The notes beneath the pieces were generated by a model, which worked only from the letters and a program-made list of their open reading frames with translations, made no database searches and was not told the DNA's origin. Below are positions 32,867 through 44,325 of a stretch of 48,178 nucleotides of DNA, in pieces. Source of the DNA: Calocera cornea HHB12733 (Eukaryota; Basidiomycota; Dacrymycetes; Dacrymycetales; Dacrymycetaceae); contig KV424102.1 of NCBI GenBank assembly GCA_001632435.1, forward strand, positions 3,315 to 51,492. Reading direction: 5' to 3'. A program made the translations under genes and the position numbers. Every line of letters begins with the position of its first letter. Position 1 is the stretch's first letter.

Positions 32867-35295
32867 TCATGGCAGCTCATCAGCTGCGGTCGTAACCCAA
32901 TGCCCCAGGACATCCGCATACGCGCGCCAGCGCTCTTCACCGACCAGAAGCCGTTCTTGCAGGTACGCCCTCGCCCTGTCTTCACAGATATGATCTAAGT
33001 TGAGGCGATTAACTGCATCCGTTGTCCAGGACGGCTCTTTGGAGGACAGGTCGTCGAGCGGGGGAGCGATGACAGGGATGGGTGGCGTGTGTTCGGGATA
33101 CAGATCGACAGAATATTGCAACTGCGGATCGTCCGAAGCTTCACTGTTGTCATGGAAGACAACAAACCGCCAACCGCGCGCGAATATGAGAATCATATAC
33201 GACGGGTTAACGAGGTCGTATCCGATCAGAAATGGCTCGGCTTGCAGATCGAAGCCACGCCTCGAGAGATGAGCGCCACCCCAAAAGGAATGATAGAATG
33301 TAGTCTTTACTGACTCATCCGGTTTTAGCCAATGATCTGGGAGCTTCGTCAGAGCCGCGACTACGCCATCCGGGATCGGGGGGAGCGAAAGACCAGGGAC
33401 TTGATGGAAACAGCTCGCAGCATCCTTTGACCAAAATAAGATATGACGTTATGTACAGCTTCAACGTAGACTTACAAGAACTGTAGATTTCGATGCTCCT
33501 TCGGCAGTAAGGTCTTTCGGAGTGAGCTTGGCTCTGAAGGTCGAGGAATCGAACATGAGTGGTGGCTGCTCGTGGCCAATCGATGTCGTGTCAAACGTAT
33601 ACACGATATGAATGGCCAGCCTTGAGTACCGTGGTGCCACGATGATGCCGGAGTTCGAACCGCTGATAGACATCGAGTCGCACAGAGTGAGTAGGCCACA
33701 CTGCCCGTCTTCACAAAGCGTACTTCTACGACCGGCCTGGGTAGCTTCCATATTGTCTTTCGGAAAGTCTTCGAAAGGCGAGAATATCAGCCTTGACCCG
33801 TTTGGACGCCATTCTTCGCCCAGCGCTTCTTCATAATCCTGCTCCATCCATAAAACGCCAGAGTTCTGAGGTACCAATCTGAGTGCCGAGACCCAACTTT
33901 CTGCAGGTACGCTGATGCTGGAAATCCGCTGTAGGTTGAATTGTCCTTCTGCCCATCTGGAGAGCTTGTAAATTTGTAAGCCCGATTGGTTACGGCAAGC
34001 GATCCGAACAGAAACAGAGCGGCCAAAGTCGAACATTGGTTTGTACTCCAAGATATCTGCCATCCAGACGGTATTGGGTAAATGGATGACTCTGGTCGGA
34101 TTGACTGGTGGAGCTTTGGCTGTGTTCACTTCTTGAACATCGTTAACCAGAAACAACTCGATGCTGCGTGCTTTGACAACGACAATTACGTCTTTTGTGG
34201 CACGAACAGCTCTTGTGGGTTCCTTGACATTGTGATTAGTCCATTAGAAGTGGTCAAAGGGAGAAACGACGTACTAATGGGTTGGATTTAAGATCTACTC
34301 GAAGATCTTTCTTCCAGACGAAGGCGTGCAGGCATCCGGCTCCGTGGAGCATACTGAAGATCGCAAGATCTTCATTTGTAGCGAGTACATTGCTTGAACC
34401 CGGAGCCGTGCCAACATAAGCCAGTTTATTCGACAAAAAAACCAGCTGATAACTGTTTGTCGCATGTGCTGTTGTTGCTGAGACCGAAGGCAGCCTTTGA
34501 GTATCCGATGGCGGACCATATGCCACGACAACAGATATGACCTTGTTGCCCATGAGAAAAGCGCAGCCACTTCGGATCATACAATGGGTATTGCCGCGTA
34601 TCCTCGAATCGCCGGTGATCTCCTTGGGATGCCAGCGAGTTACAACGGTGCTGAGAGAACCAGGGCTACCGGGGGATAGAATACATTCCAGATCTCCACC
34701 GGAAGTGCCTCGGAATATATATCCGTCGATTTCAGCGATCCACGTAACTTGGTCATCGCGTCGTGACGGTGGGTCGAGCAGTGTCGGCTCCCCACGGAGA
34801 CGGAAGGCCAAAGGTGTATGCGCGGTGTCGGAGGGTACCACCGCGACGGCTTCCCCTGCCTTCCTGGAAGAGCCCCTTCGGGTCTGACTCTTTGATGAAG
34901 TAGAAACAACCACAGCTGTCGAGGAGAGCCATTCGCCCTTCCTGGCCGAGTTGTGCTGCGGCGCCAGGAGGAGATCTGCGAGCGCCGTCCGGGAGGAGGC
35001 TGTATGGCTTCGGTTCCTGGTAGAACCCATTGCAGTCATCCCTATTCGTGTCGATGACAATCACCGTGACAGAGATTACGCGAGATGGCGACAAAGATGA
35101 GCTTCGTTCTTCCAAACAAAGAAGGTCAACCTGTAGGTGTGTGGTCGAGCAGAGATGACCAGGAGCCTGCCGAGGGGCCCACTGCCCCACAGGGTTTACG
35201 GATGCAAATACTGACGCGCTGGTAGCCTGAGGACAGTTGGAGGGGGCGGGCCAGTGCTCGGACCATGGCCTCATCCGAGTCTTCGGGCTGTGCAT
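32867..35295 (-). pseudogene. beta-rich fungal protein interrupted by a one-base frameshift
   Basis: The 3' part is solid: exons ending at 34275, then 34222-33476 and 33424-32867, with introns of 52 and 51 nt and in-phase joins, stop at 32869. It encodes repeated beta-strand/Gly-rich segments (WIAEIDGYIFRGTSGGDLEC, RSGCAFLMGNKVISVVVAYG, LCDSMSISGSNSGIIVAPRYS, SFWGGAHLSRRGFDLQAEPF). The 5' part from ATG 35295 reads well in another frame (VISVTVIVIDTN, GRMALLDSCGCFYFIKESD) up to about 34810. The two frames must be joined by a one-base shift close to 34809, where no intron fits. The likely explanations are a recent frameshift mutation or an assembly error. It reminds me of multicopy Agaricomycete proteins often linked to F-box genes, but no F-box is seen. 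Confidence 0.6.
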
Positions 35296-35857
35296 TTTGC
35301 TTCCGTTTCCCCTCTACCTAATGACAATTGAATCATGCCGTCCTACCATATAAGGATATGTTAAGCTGTCCTGGAATCCTTCCATATTTTGAGTGAGAGG
35401 AGCCTTGTGAGTCTTCGACGATATGCCACTACAGTAGCGCAGCTGTCAGTGGGCAGGCCCGAAGCGTCGACCTGAGCTCCACGCTTGGATACCGCGGTCG
35501 ACCTGAGCTCCGACCGCGGTCGACCTGAGCTCCACGCTGAATTCGGGGGTGGACCCGAGGTCCACCACTCGATTTTTGTGTGGACCCTAGGTCGTCAGTG
35601 ATGAATTATCCCCGCGCGGTACTGTGACCTGCTAAATAGGTCGCCACGATCCTGCCCCACCCCATGGGCATCACACACTGACCTGCTAGTAGCCAATATC
35701 TATGCTGAAGTGGAGTATCCCGGTAATGATAGTTCAATGATTATGTGAACGCAAGCTGTGTTGTTGTGCTGGGGTAATATGCCGGGTTCGCTCTCACTCT
35801 TGTCGGATGAAACGCTGACGTAGCTATATAGAGTTGTCTTGATGAATTAACCATTAC
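35296..35857. other. intergenic with motif cluster, between the frameshifted gene and the Plavaka transposase
   Basis: It holds five related motifs at 35466-35596 and otherwise nothing coding. It should contain the 3' end of the Plavaka element; I could not identify terminal inverted repeats by eye. Confidence 0.5.
35466..35596. repeat. cluster of GTSGACCYGAGSTCC motifs
   Basis: GTCGACCTGAGCTCC occurs exactly at 35466-35480, 35497-35511 and 35519-35533. The variant GTGGACCCGAGGTCCAC is at 35549-35565 and GTGGACCCTAGGTC begins at 35580. Short, clustered, partly palindromic repeats of this kind are typical of subterminal transposase-binding regions. Confidence 0.75.
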
Positions 35858-38800
35858 CTATAACGCAAATCGCTCGCTATCCCGGGTGAACATGTCGTTG
35901 TCTAGATAGTTATTGACAAAGAATTTTGAGCACAGGTCAAGAACATTGGTTGAGTCGCATGAGCTGGCGAGGTCGGTAGGCTGAAGCATGCAATTGCGCA
36001 CAATCTCGCGTGCGTATATAATGCTGACAGCGACGTCTCCCTCATGGTTCCGATGCAAGGTTACTGTTCTCATGCCTGTAGAATGCGTCGAGCGGGGCGA
36101 GAAAGGCGAGAACCACTCGACATAGGCCAATGGCTCCACCTGTTCCGCATGAAACACGGAGTTGCTGGCAGCACTGGACAAGCAAAAGATAAGTTTGAGG
36201 CGAGCAACCCGCAGAGCTACCCACAGATAACATTAGACAATGCACATCTGCGGACGACTTGGAGAACACGGGAAAGGAGACGTACAACGAAGTCCGGCGC
36301 TGTTGGCCCCGTTCACGCGAACCAGCACAGTATCAAATCTTGCCCCACGGCCGCTTCTAAGTCGCTGCTCATTAGTTGCTCGCTCCCGGCAGCTGGTTGC
36401 CGAAGTATTGTGAGTGTCGTTCGAACTTTGAGTCGTGAATTTACATTTGGACCAGACCGAAACCGAAGAGAACGCAAGGGAACTAGGCCCAAACTCCCCT
36501 GGTTTCTGCGATCCGGTGGCAGCCCCGCATCGTTTGGCAAAATCTTGCAGTGCCTTTGTAAAGTGCACACAGCCCCATATCTTCTGATCGATGATGTCTC
36601 TCACCAAGACCGCAGGGAAGGTAGGCCGTATGGATAAGCGATAGGTTGGGCAAAGAGACCGGCCCTCGTCTAACGGAACATAATTCTTGGACAGACGAGC
36701 ACGCTCCCGAGAGCCTGCAGGATACAAACTATTGTCAGTACGGCAGTGCACGCTATCGGTAACACTATATTTACCAAGGTTCCAACATACGAATGACTGG
36801 AAGTCAAGGAGCCTTTCCCTTCGCAAGACCCACATCGCCATTTCCTTAGTGGTGGAGTCTTTCTTGCCACTAGTGTGACGAAATGGCAGCTTGGCGAAGT
36901 CGATGTGAAGCCTCTCCGTGATAGATGTCGTCCAGTTGTCCAAGGATCCACCTTCATAAACAGCCCACATATAGTGTACCAACGAATGGAACTTTGGAAT
37001 GCAGATCCAGTTGTCTAGAAGCTGCTCGTGAGTATACCCAGCATGGGCATTGACAAAGAGTACATCACCTCGCTCTTGGGTCTTTCTGGCACCAAGCTCT
37101 ACAAAGCCATGCTTGTTCGCATGGAATTCTAGAAGACATTTGCGCAATAATAAAACGGTTCTTTCAGAGTGTTTCTCCATCGAGGCTAGTTGCATAAAAT
37201 CCAGCATTGCTTTAGTTGCTTTGATCACTCTCTGACCGGCTTCTCCCGCTTTCTTCAGCTTGGGGCAAGCAGCAATAACTCCCAGCAGCACACGAGCTAT
37301 CGCTTTTCTTTCTTGACCCATCAGCTGTTGCAGGTTCTTGAGACCCTCCGGGAATTGCCTAACACCGTGGGTTGGTGGAATAGTCTGGAACCCCCGATCC
37401 AGCTCTGCATCTCCGACGATGTCCCCAAGCCAGTCAAGTATATGCTTCAAGACGCCTTGCAGCAATTGATGAAGGATGTCGGGATACATACTTGTATGTA
37501 TCTGTGCCAGGTGAAGCTTCGACCAGAAGGGCTCACGAACGGCTGTCATCGAGAGGGCTTTCATGAGAACGTTGTATGAGCGCAGGGCGCCTTTCTGCGT
37601 GTGGGTTGATATGTGCCATGGGATCTCCAGAGGTGGTGGCACGGTATCGCCTTGTACCACATCGCTTTCACAGTCGGAGTTGTCGGAATCTTCATCGGAT
37701 TCAACGTGATCTTGGCCCCAGTCATCCTGATGTCTTTGTTCCGCCTCGTAGTCTTTAATGCTGTTCGTGGCGTGCTTTGCCCGTACCGCTTGCTTCTGTG
37801 CTGCTGCTATGGAGCCTCGTCGTCCGGCAGACGGCACTGGAACTTGAGCCAGGGATGTGTCAACGATGGTGCTGGTTTTGAAGTTGCCAGTCAAAATCGC
37901 CAAAGTTGTCGCTTGGTCACGCGGTGCACATGGATGTCGATATACATCCTCACAAAGTGATTCGTCCCCATTTAGCTCATTCCCGATCTGTCTCCAGTCG
38001 ATGTTGCAGATGGGGCATCGAAGAGAGCGGGTGCATGTGAGGAGGCATTGCTCCGGATAATCAGCCATCCATGCACCTAGCAATGGATGACACATCCGCA
38101 CACAACCGTCGCCTGATACCAGGGGTATCCCTTTCTTCCCAGGAGTTATAGTGGGTTCCAACAGATGCGATAGACATTGGTGTATTATTCGCTGCCGTGC
38201 TGCACGAGCATCGTCCTCCTTCAAGCCGAGATGCTCCAGCTTATTTGTTGGAAGATAACCGACCAACAACATTGCCCGCTGAGTTGGAGATCGTCGTATC
38301 GCTTTTGGTATGTTGCCGATCGTGAGATATATTGGGTACCCATACCGATCACCGCTCATTTGGGTTAAGAGGGTTTTGTCTGAGCCAAAAATGAGCGGAA
38401 CCACCGTTGCCCCCTCCGGAAGCGCCTTCTACGAGAATTCTATCTCAGCGGGTCATTACCGAAGGAGGAGGCCTTACCTGAATGCGCCACCACCAGTTCC
38501 CAGTCCACATTTCATCAAAAATTCGATTTTCCCCTTCGTCGTCGCAGAAGTGCTGCTCCGGTGAATACTTCAGGACACTCGCAAAGCGGGGTTCTCCATA
38601 CAATGCACGAATGGCCTGTAGAAGGTCCCGATGCCAGAATATGCATTTCTCGGCTGTGCCCTCCAAGGAGAACTCAGTTCGTGTCCAAGGAAGACCGTCA
38701 CTGGGGAGCTTGCAGTCAATGATTGTGTTGAGAGCCCGGGAACTCTTGAAGGAAAGGTTAAGAAGCTTGACGAACTGTACCGAGACATTAGACAGTGAAT

Positions 38801-39389
38801 CAACACCCGAGATATAGGGCTGCACCTGTGGAGTCAGTAGCCTGTCGATGGCTGCTTGTGATATGTTCTCCAGCTTCAACCAGCTCCCGATATGAAAGTC
38901 AACTTCCGATTGGAAAGGGTGGTAGGCGTTTTCCTGGCATGCACTTTGCCACTCCTGATAAGGAGAAGGGCCGTTTCGGGACAGTACTTCTCCTGCTCGA
39001 CGGTCACCAAACTTACGGATACGGCGAGGTTGGCCGTCAATGTCGCGAAAAACATCATCGTCTTCGCATGGAGCTCCCGTAAGAGGTACACGGCTCGCAG
39101 CCATTGATGCTTCTTCGTCGCCTTCTGAAACCCGACGATTGAAGGGAAAGTCCTCAACAGCATGTGGCTCCCTAATGGCACTGTCCAGCTCATTGCAGAA
39201 GGTGGTCTCATTGATCCGGGAAGGAGGAGCCGGAGGAGAATTGAGATCCATACAAAGGGAGTACTCTTCGGACTGCAGATAGTCGAGCAGGACATCATGA
39301 CAAGCGGAGTTTTTCTTTTGAGCAACGTGCCTCTGAAGCTGGATCTCGGATTTGAAAGTAGTGCCGCAGCCGCGACATGTAAGAAGCAT
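35858..39389 (-). mobile_element. Plavaka-type DNA transposon, coding body (ends of the element not located)
   Basis: Defined here by its transposase gene. Terminal inverted repeats and target-site duplications should lie outside the coding region, within about 35300-35857 and 39390-39700, but were not found by eye. Confidence 0.75.
35858..39389 (-). CDS. Plavaka transposase (1137 aa), apparently intact
   Basis: Exons on the minus strand are 39389-38478, 38428-36286 and 36216-35858; introns are 49 and 69 nt and phases close at TAA 35860. The N-terminus is a zinc finger (C5, C8, H21, C30/H31: CRGCGTTF...LQRHVAQKK). The catalytic domain begins just after intron 1 with LPEGATVVPLIFGSDKT, then GYPIYLTIGNIPKAIRR, VGYLPTNKL, CHPLLGAWMADYPEQCLLTC and RCPIC, all characteristic of Plavaka. 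A long Asp/Glu linker is followed by PFWSKLHLAQIHTSMYPDILHQLLQGV and WTTSITERLHIDFAKLPFRHT. The last exon gives LAYVEWFSPF and NVLDLCSKFFVN, the usual C-terminus. No stop or frameshift interrupts it, and its length is normal for the family, so it may be recently active. Confidence 0.87.
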
Positions 39390-39697
39390 TTGCTGAATCA
39401 GAACCGGGATGATGATGCAGGCGCGAAGGGTTTGGGGCGGCGAGAAAAAATGTATAAGGGCCCTGACATCATATGGCGGTGCAGCTTCCTAGTCTTCTGG
39501 ATAAAGCCGCGGCAACGATCAACGATGACAATGCTGTCATTTTTCAAACCGGAAGACGCGACAGCCAGTTAAACGAATGCATGCATTTCAGACCAATATG
39601 TACGTTGATAAGATGGGCTGTCTATACCCTCATCAATCACCTTGTAAATAGGAAGGAGCGAGCGCTGTCGAGCAACGCAAGCTGCACAGATCACCGC
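39390..39697. other. 308-bp spacer between Plavaka and the DUF6532 gene
   Basis: No gene recognised. It should include the promoter end of the transposon and the 3' UTR of the minus-strand DUF6532 gene. Confidence 0.5.
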
Positions 39698-42600
39698 TTA
39701 CTTGGCACGGGCAGGCTGCTTACGTGACGGCATCGGTGGTGAGGATTGGTCGAACCTCTTGGGTCGTTTTATGACGCGTTGCGAGCGAGTGGAGCGTACT
39801 ACGTGTTCCTGTACCTTGATTGAAACCTTCGCCTTGGAACGCTGCGATTCGCTAACCCTCTTGATCGGAGAATACACTTGTAGCGGTCTCGCATCAGGAC
39901 TGTTCGTCTCTGATGCTATGTTGACACTCGTAGGCACATCTATCGGAGTCGGGGCTGGAAGGGCCGACTTGACAAGGGTGCATGTTGTTGCGGAAGACTG
40001 CGGCAACATAGGCACATCTACCGGAGTCGAGGTTGCCAGGGCCGATTTGATGGTGTTAGGAGTTGCCATGAGCATGGCCTCCGAGGTTGCGGGAGACTGC
40101 GGCAACGTGAGTGCATCTACTGGAGTCGAGACTGCGAGCGCTGAGTTTGTTGCGGAGGACTGCGGCAACGTAGGCACATCTACCGGAGTCGAGGTCGCCA
40201 GGGCCGATTTGATGGTGTTAGGAGTTGCCATGAGCATGGCCTCCGAGGTCACGGGAGACTGCGGCAACGTGAGTGCATCTACTGGAGTCGAGACTGCGAG
40301 CGCTGAGTCGGCGCGGTTGGGCATTGCCATCAGCATTGCCGTCGAGGTTGCGGGAGACCGCAGCACGGTCACATCGGAAAGCGACTTTTCGACCGTGGTA
40401 AAGGATAGCTTAGAGCGCTCCAAAGCACTTGCGGCGGGGGATGGTGGGATTATGCCGTTGTGTCGAACGACCTTGAGGCTTGGCGTTGTTGTTCCCAAGA
40501 AACGAAGTTTCTGGATAGCTCGGTGTCGCGGTCGTCCTGACAACTGCGGAGGTGCTTCATCGCGGTTGTTGATGACACCGTGTGAAGCCAAAGGAGAACC
40601 AGCGTAATCAGTCGGCAGATGGTGGGAATGTCCACCCGTGGATCTCATTCGTTTGTCTGCAAACGTTGGAGTCACGAAGTGATGGTCATTTGGTTGAGGG
40701 ACATCGCTTGGATGGGTTGTATTCGGGGTGGTATGTGCTTCCCCTCAGAGCGATCAGGGTGCGGTACAAAGTGATCGGCAGGAATGAGCATACCAGATTT
40801 TATGAGCGTTGGTACGAGCTGATCTCGCTTCGATATGTAAAATGGCGGTAGCTCCCCGAAGACATTATCGGCCTTGCTATGTTCGGTTGGGATAACGGGA
40901 CTCCTTGCAGAGCCACCTCCCTGAGAGGCGGAATCGATGTCTTGTGGCTCTGGATGGATCACAGGCACGGATATGCGCAACTCGGATATTGCTTCCGCAG
41001 CTGCCGAGGGACTGCCCGGGCGGATTTTCTCCCGAAACATCTCCGTCGGCGAGGGCAATGAATCGACATCCGAGGCGCCATCGTTTCCGCGAGCCGTCGC
41101 TCGTGTCCCTTCTACATGGACAGTCGAAAAGTTGATACTGTTGACACTTTGCGGTTCTGAGTGGAATCCCTTCTCGGGCCACTCCCGCATCCAGCCTCTG
41201 TCCGAGAAATGGATGATGTTCCCAACCACCGAATCGTTGATCTCTGTGTCGGACCGCGTGGCGACGACAGCCTCTTCCCGCCCTGGTACTACACCGCTTT
41301 GATGGCTTCGTCCATCAATAGACTCATCCTCGTGGCCTGTGGACTCATCGGCCGCCGTACCCTCAGCGTGCCGCTTCTTAATCCAGTCCATAACATAGTC
41401 GTCGTCTTGCAGGGGCTTGGACAAGATAACTACACCACTTTGAATCCTTCACATTTGGTCAGCAAGCAGTGCATTTTTGTGGCAAAGTGTACTCACATTC
41501 CCTGTCGGAAGAGAGAAGACATGATCCGCGAGAACTTCCTTGGAAATGACTGCTTGAACACGCAAATGTTTCGCAAATGTTTCGCATAGATTGGACCGAA
41601 TGTAGCTCCAACGAACTTGTGACTGGCCCCGGATCGCTTTACCCCTGTGGAGAACTGGTCAATGCCACACTGGATCTATTATGGCTTGTGAGAAAGAACG
41701 CAAGATAGAGCATACTACACGGACCGCGGTGACGACTAGAGCCAGCAGAGCGGGAGGACCCTTCTGGAAGACCTGTTGAAATCGAACACCTTCACTCCTA
41801 GCATCTCGAAACCACATCTCGCAATATACAGCTTCGATACAGTCATTCTCATAAGGCTGCAGCAGGTTAGATCAATCAGTGCAGCAAGACGGCGGACTCA
41901 CATTCGCATCACGAGTATCGACATATATAAACTTTGCCCCCGTTAAAAGCCGGGTCGCCTCTCTGGCAGTTGCGGCCACATCGTCGCGCGTGCCGACCAC
42001 TGGCAGCCTGTAATGCTGGCCAATTGATCTAGCAGCACAGTCCTTCATCTGACCTCTGAGTTGAGAATCCCGCTGTTCGATCTGCCAGAAGACATCAGCT
42101 GGAAAATCCTGACAGAGTGAACAGCGATCGCACGATGTTACGCATCTTATCGGCAAAACCGCTGCTGTGTTTGAAGCGACCATCGTAGTACTTATTGGTG
42201 AACCCCAGCGCTTCACATGCTGCCTTCCAACATTGACGTACCCACGCGGTCCGAGTCTTCAGATCCGGAAATGCGTTCTGGGTGCTGAGGAGGATTCGGT
42301 AGTATTGGTTTGCTGACGAGCAGATGTTTCTTGTGCATGGGCTGTGATCACCCATTCGAACATGTGCACTTGTTCCCTTGACCTTCCTTGGAGTGTGCGG
42401 TGGGGAGGGCTCAAGCGGTCTGCCTGGACGCCCATGTCTCCGTGGCAGCTCGATCACCTCGGAAGACGTAAGCCGATACTGTCATGGACGATGAGTCTGT
42501 GAGTACGAGAGGGGAGCAAGTCACACGACACACTTGAGGACCATCATTTAGACCGGCCCGCAGATGCCCAGACTTGACACCGTCACGACCGGCTCTGGGT

Positions 42601-43590
42601 ACGCGTTCACGTCTCTTGTCGACTGAGAGCGTCGTGAGTAATGGAAAAGACGATGCCAGGATTGTAGGACGCACCTTGTGCCTGACACGATGCATGGGAA
42701 GATCGCTTTGTGGTGATCTTGTTGTCATCCCGAGGGTATCCTCGCCCCGCTCCTCGCTTGTTCGACACTGGCGCTTCAAAATTCTCGCTACTGGCTGAAT
42801 CGTTCAGCCCCACTTCCGTCATATCCAACTCTGATCGCGGTCGATTGGAGTTTGACCCAGCCGTCTTCTTCTGCACTGCAGAACGTGCTCTTGCTGATTG
42901 TTGGTGCTGGCGCTGGCCAGGTATGATGTGCTCAGAAGGGCCTGCGCGTGACCTTTGCGTTGCGACGTATCGGCGGGTAGGACATGGAGAGTCGAGGTCG
43001 TCGTTCTCCTCGTTGTCATCATCCAAGCTAGGATCATCGTCGGTTGTCTCGTCGCCGGATTGGATATCGAGGTTGCTATTTAGAAGGAATTTCTCTATAC
43101 TCAGAATGGCGTACAGAGGGTAGTGAGCCATATGATCCAGCCTGAGGCGCTTGGCGCGTAGCTTTGTACGCACCCGTGGACAATAGACTATCACTGGCCC
43201 GCGCCACCGGCGGGCCGGGCCTGGCTCTCCTGACCGCTTGTTCCGTTCGACTACTCCTCCCAGGCATGTGCGCGAAGTACCGTGCCGTGGACTTTCAAAC
43301 AATGCACCCGCTTACCGGCTTGTTAATTGGGGATCGCGACTGGAGAAAGTTCGAGTTTGGACATACCTATCGCTGTCTCCAAGATGATCGATCGATACCG
43401 CTTTGAAAGTCGTGCGTGACAGATTGCGGTTGTTGCCCAACGAGTACCGCAGCTTGTCTGTCGTTTCGTGATCCCAGCGATGAATTCTTGGAATTCGACG
43501 ATGTTTTGTGCTCTTGTGCGCTGTGCGTGTGGATCTCAGGTCCGTGGAGCTGATGAACTTGGTCTGGCGTATACTATTGTCGACCTTCAT
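39698..43590 (-). CDS. DUF6532 domain protein with long repetitive C-terminal extension (1122 aa model)
   Basis: Exons on the minus strand: 43590-43367, 43291-42675, 42622-42534, 42478-42134, 42081-41902, 41856-41719, 41669-41497, 41437-40794 and 40656-39698; introns are 45-75 nt except the last (137 nt), and phases close at 39698. Residues 1-310 are basic and acidic low complexity. The DUF6532 domain covers about 410-590: IEQRDSQLRGQMKDCAARSIGQHY, PYENDCIEAVYCEMWF, GVRFQQVFQKGPPALLALVVTAV and CGIDQFSTGVKRSG, in the order typical of this basidiomycete family of unknown function. The extension has a repeated STPVDALTLPQSPAT/STPVDVPTLPQSSAT pattern from a 162-bp tandem duplication. The last intron is less certain; without it the gene would end at 40672 (871-residue protein). 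Confidence 0.68.
39986..40326. repeat. 162-bp tandem duplication within the DUF6532 gene
   Basis: GGCACATCTACCGGAGTCGA starts at 40011 and again at 40173, and TGTTGCGGA at about 39986 and 40148, a period of 162 bp (54 codons). Each unit also contains two diverged half-units (CACATCTACCGGAGTCGAGG and GCATCTACTGGAGTCGAGAC). It preserves frame. Confidence 0.85.
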
Positions 43591-44325
43591 TCAACCCTCA
43601 CGTCAGCTGCCAGCATAAGCTTCTCTGTCGTAAAGCCAGCTTACCTGTTGCGGTTGGTTCGTCTATACGCGTGTATCTTGTTCACTGGACAGTGAGTGAT
43701 AAACGGGCTACAAAGGTAAGACGGGCTGCGAGGCCGTTTTTGCCTGCCACGCGATTATCAATCATTCGTGGCTATACGCGATTTAGGGCCAGATCCATCA
43801 AATAGGAGACTCTAGGAGAGCTCCTTCATCAGGAAATGTACAAGGATCTATCTAGGTAGAGTTATGCGGTTTCGAATACAAGTTTCACATACTCTGTATT
43901 GAACCTGGGGGTTATATTTTAGCAATGTATGCAACTGTTTTGGAACACTATAAATTGACTTTTTTATAAACTGTTTTATAATTCTTGACTATTTGTAACA
44001 TGTAAAATAGCCTCTAATTTAGCAGAGTTATGCCATTGTATTATGCAGTAATGCTAAATAATCTTCACTAGGATCTTCGAAGTATAAGGTAATCAAGCAC
44101 CATCTATGCTTATGTAATCCATGTGAGGGCACTGTAAACTGGCAGATGCTGTTATTGCTGGTTAGGACTTGGGTGGTATATTTTCCTGACCACATGGGAT
44201 CTTCAGGACCTAGTTGGTGTTGCTGGCAGAAAAGGCTTATCTAATCCATGTGCTCAGCTGGGCAATGGAATGAGGCAATGACAAGCCACACTATATGATT
44301 GCATTGGTAGGATAGGCTAGATTGA
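43591..44325. other. 735-bp AT-rich spacer between two DUF6532 genes
   Basis: 43900-44080 is strikingly AT-rich (TTTTTTATAAACTGTTTTATAA). No coding frame or TE domain seen. The left part is the promoter of the 43590 gene, the right part the 3' flank of the 44326 gene. Confidence 0.6.

Noticed and set aside
36233..36285. Plavaka frame reading on to the stop at 36233
   Set aside because: The GTACGT donor at 36285 and acceptor at 36217 join in phase to the usual C-terminal exon, so the read-on tail is intronic.
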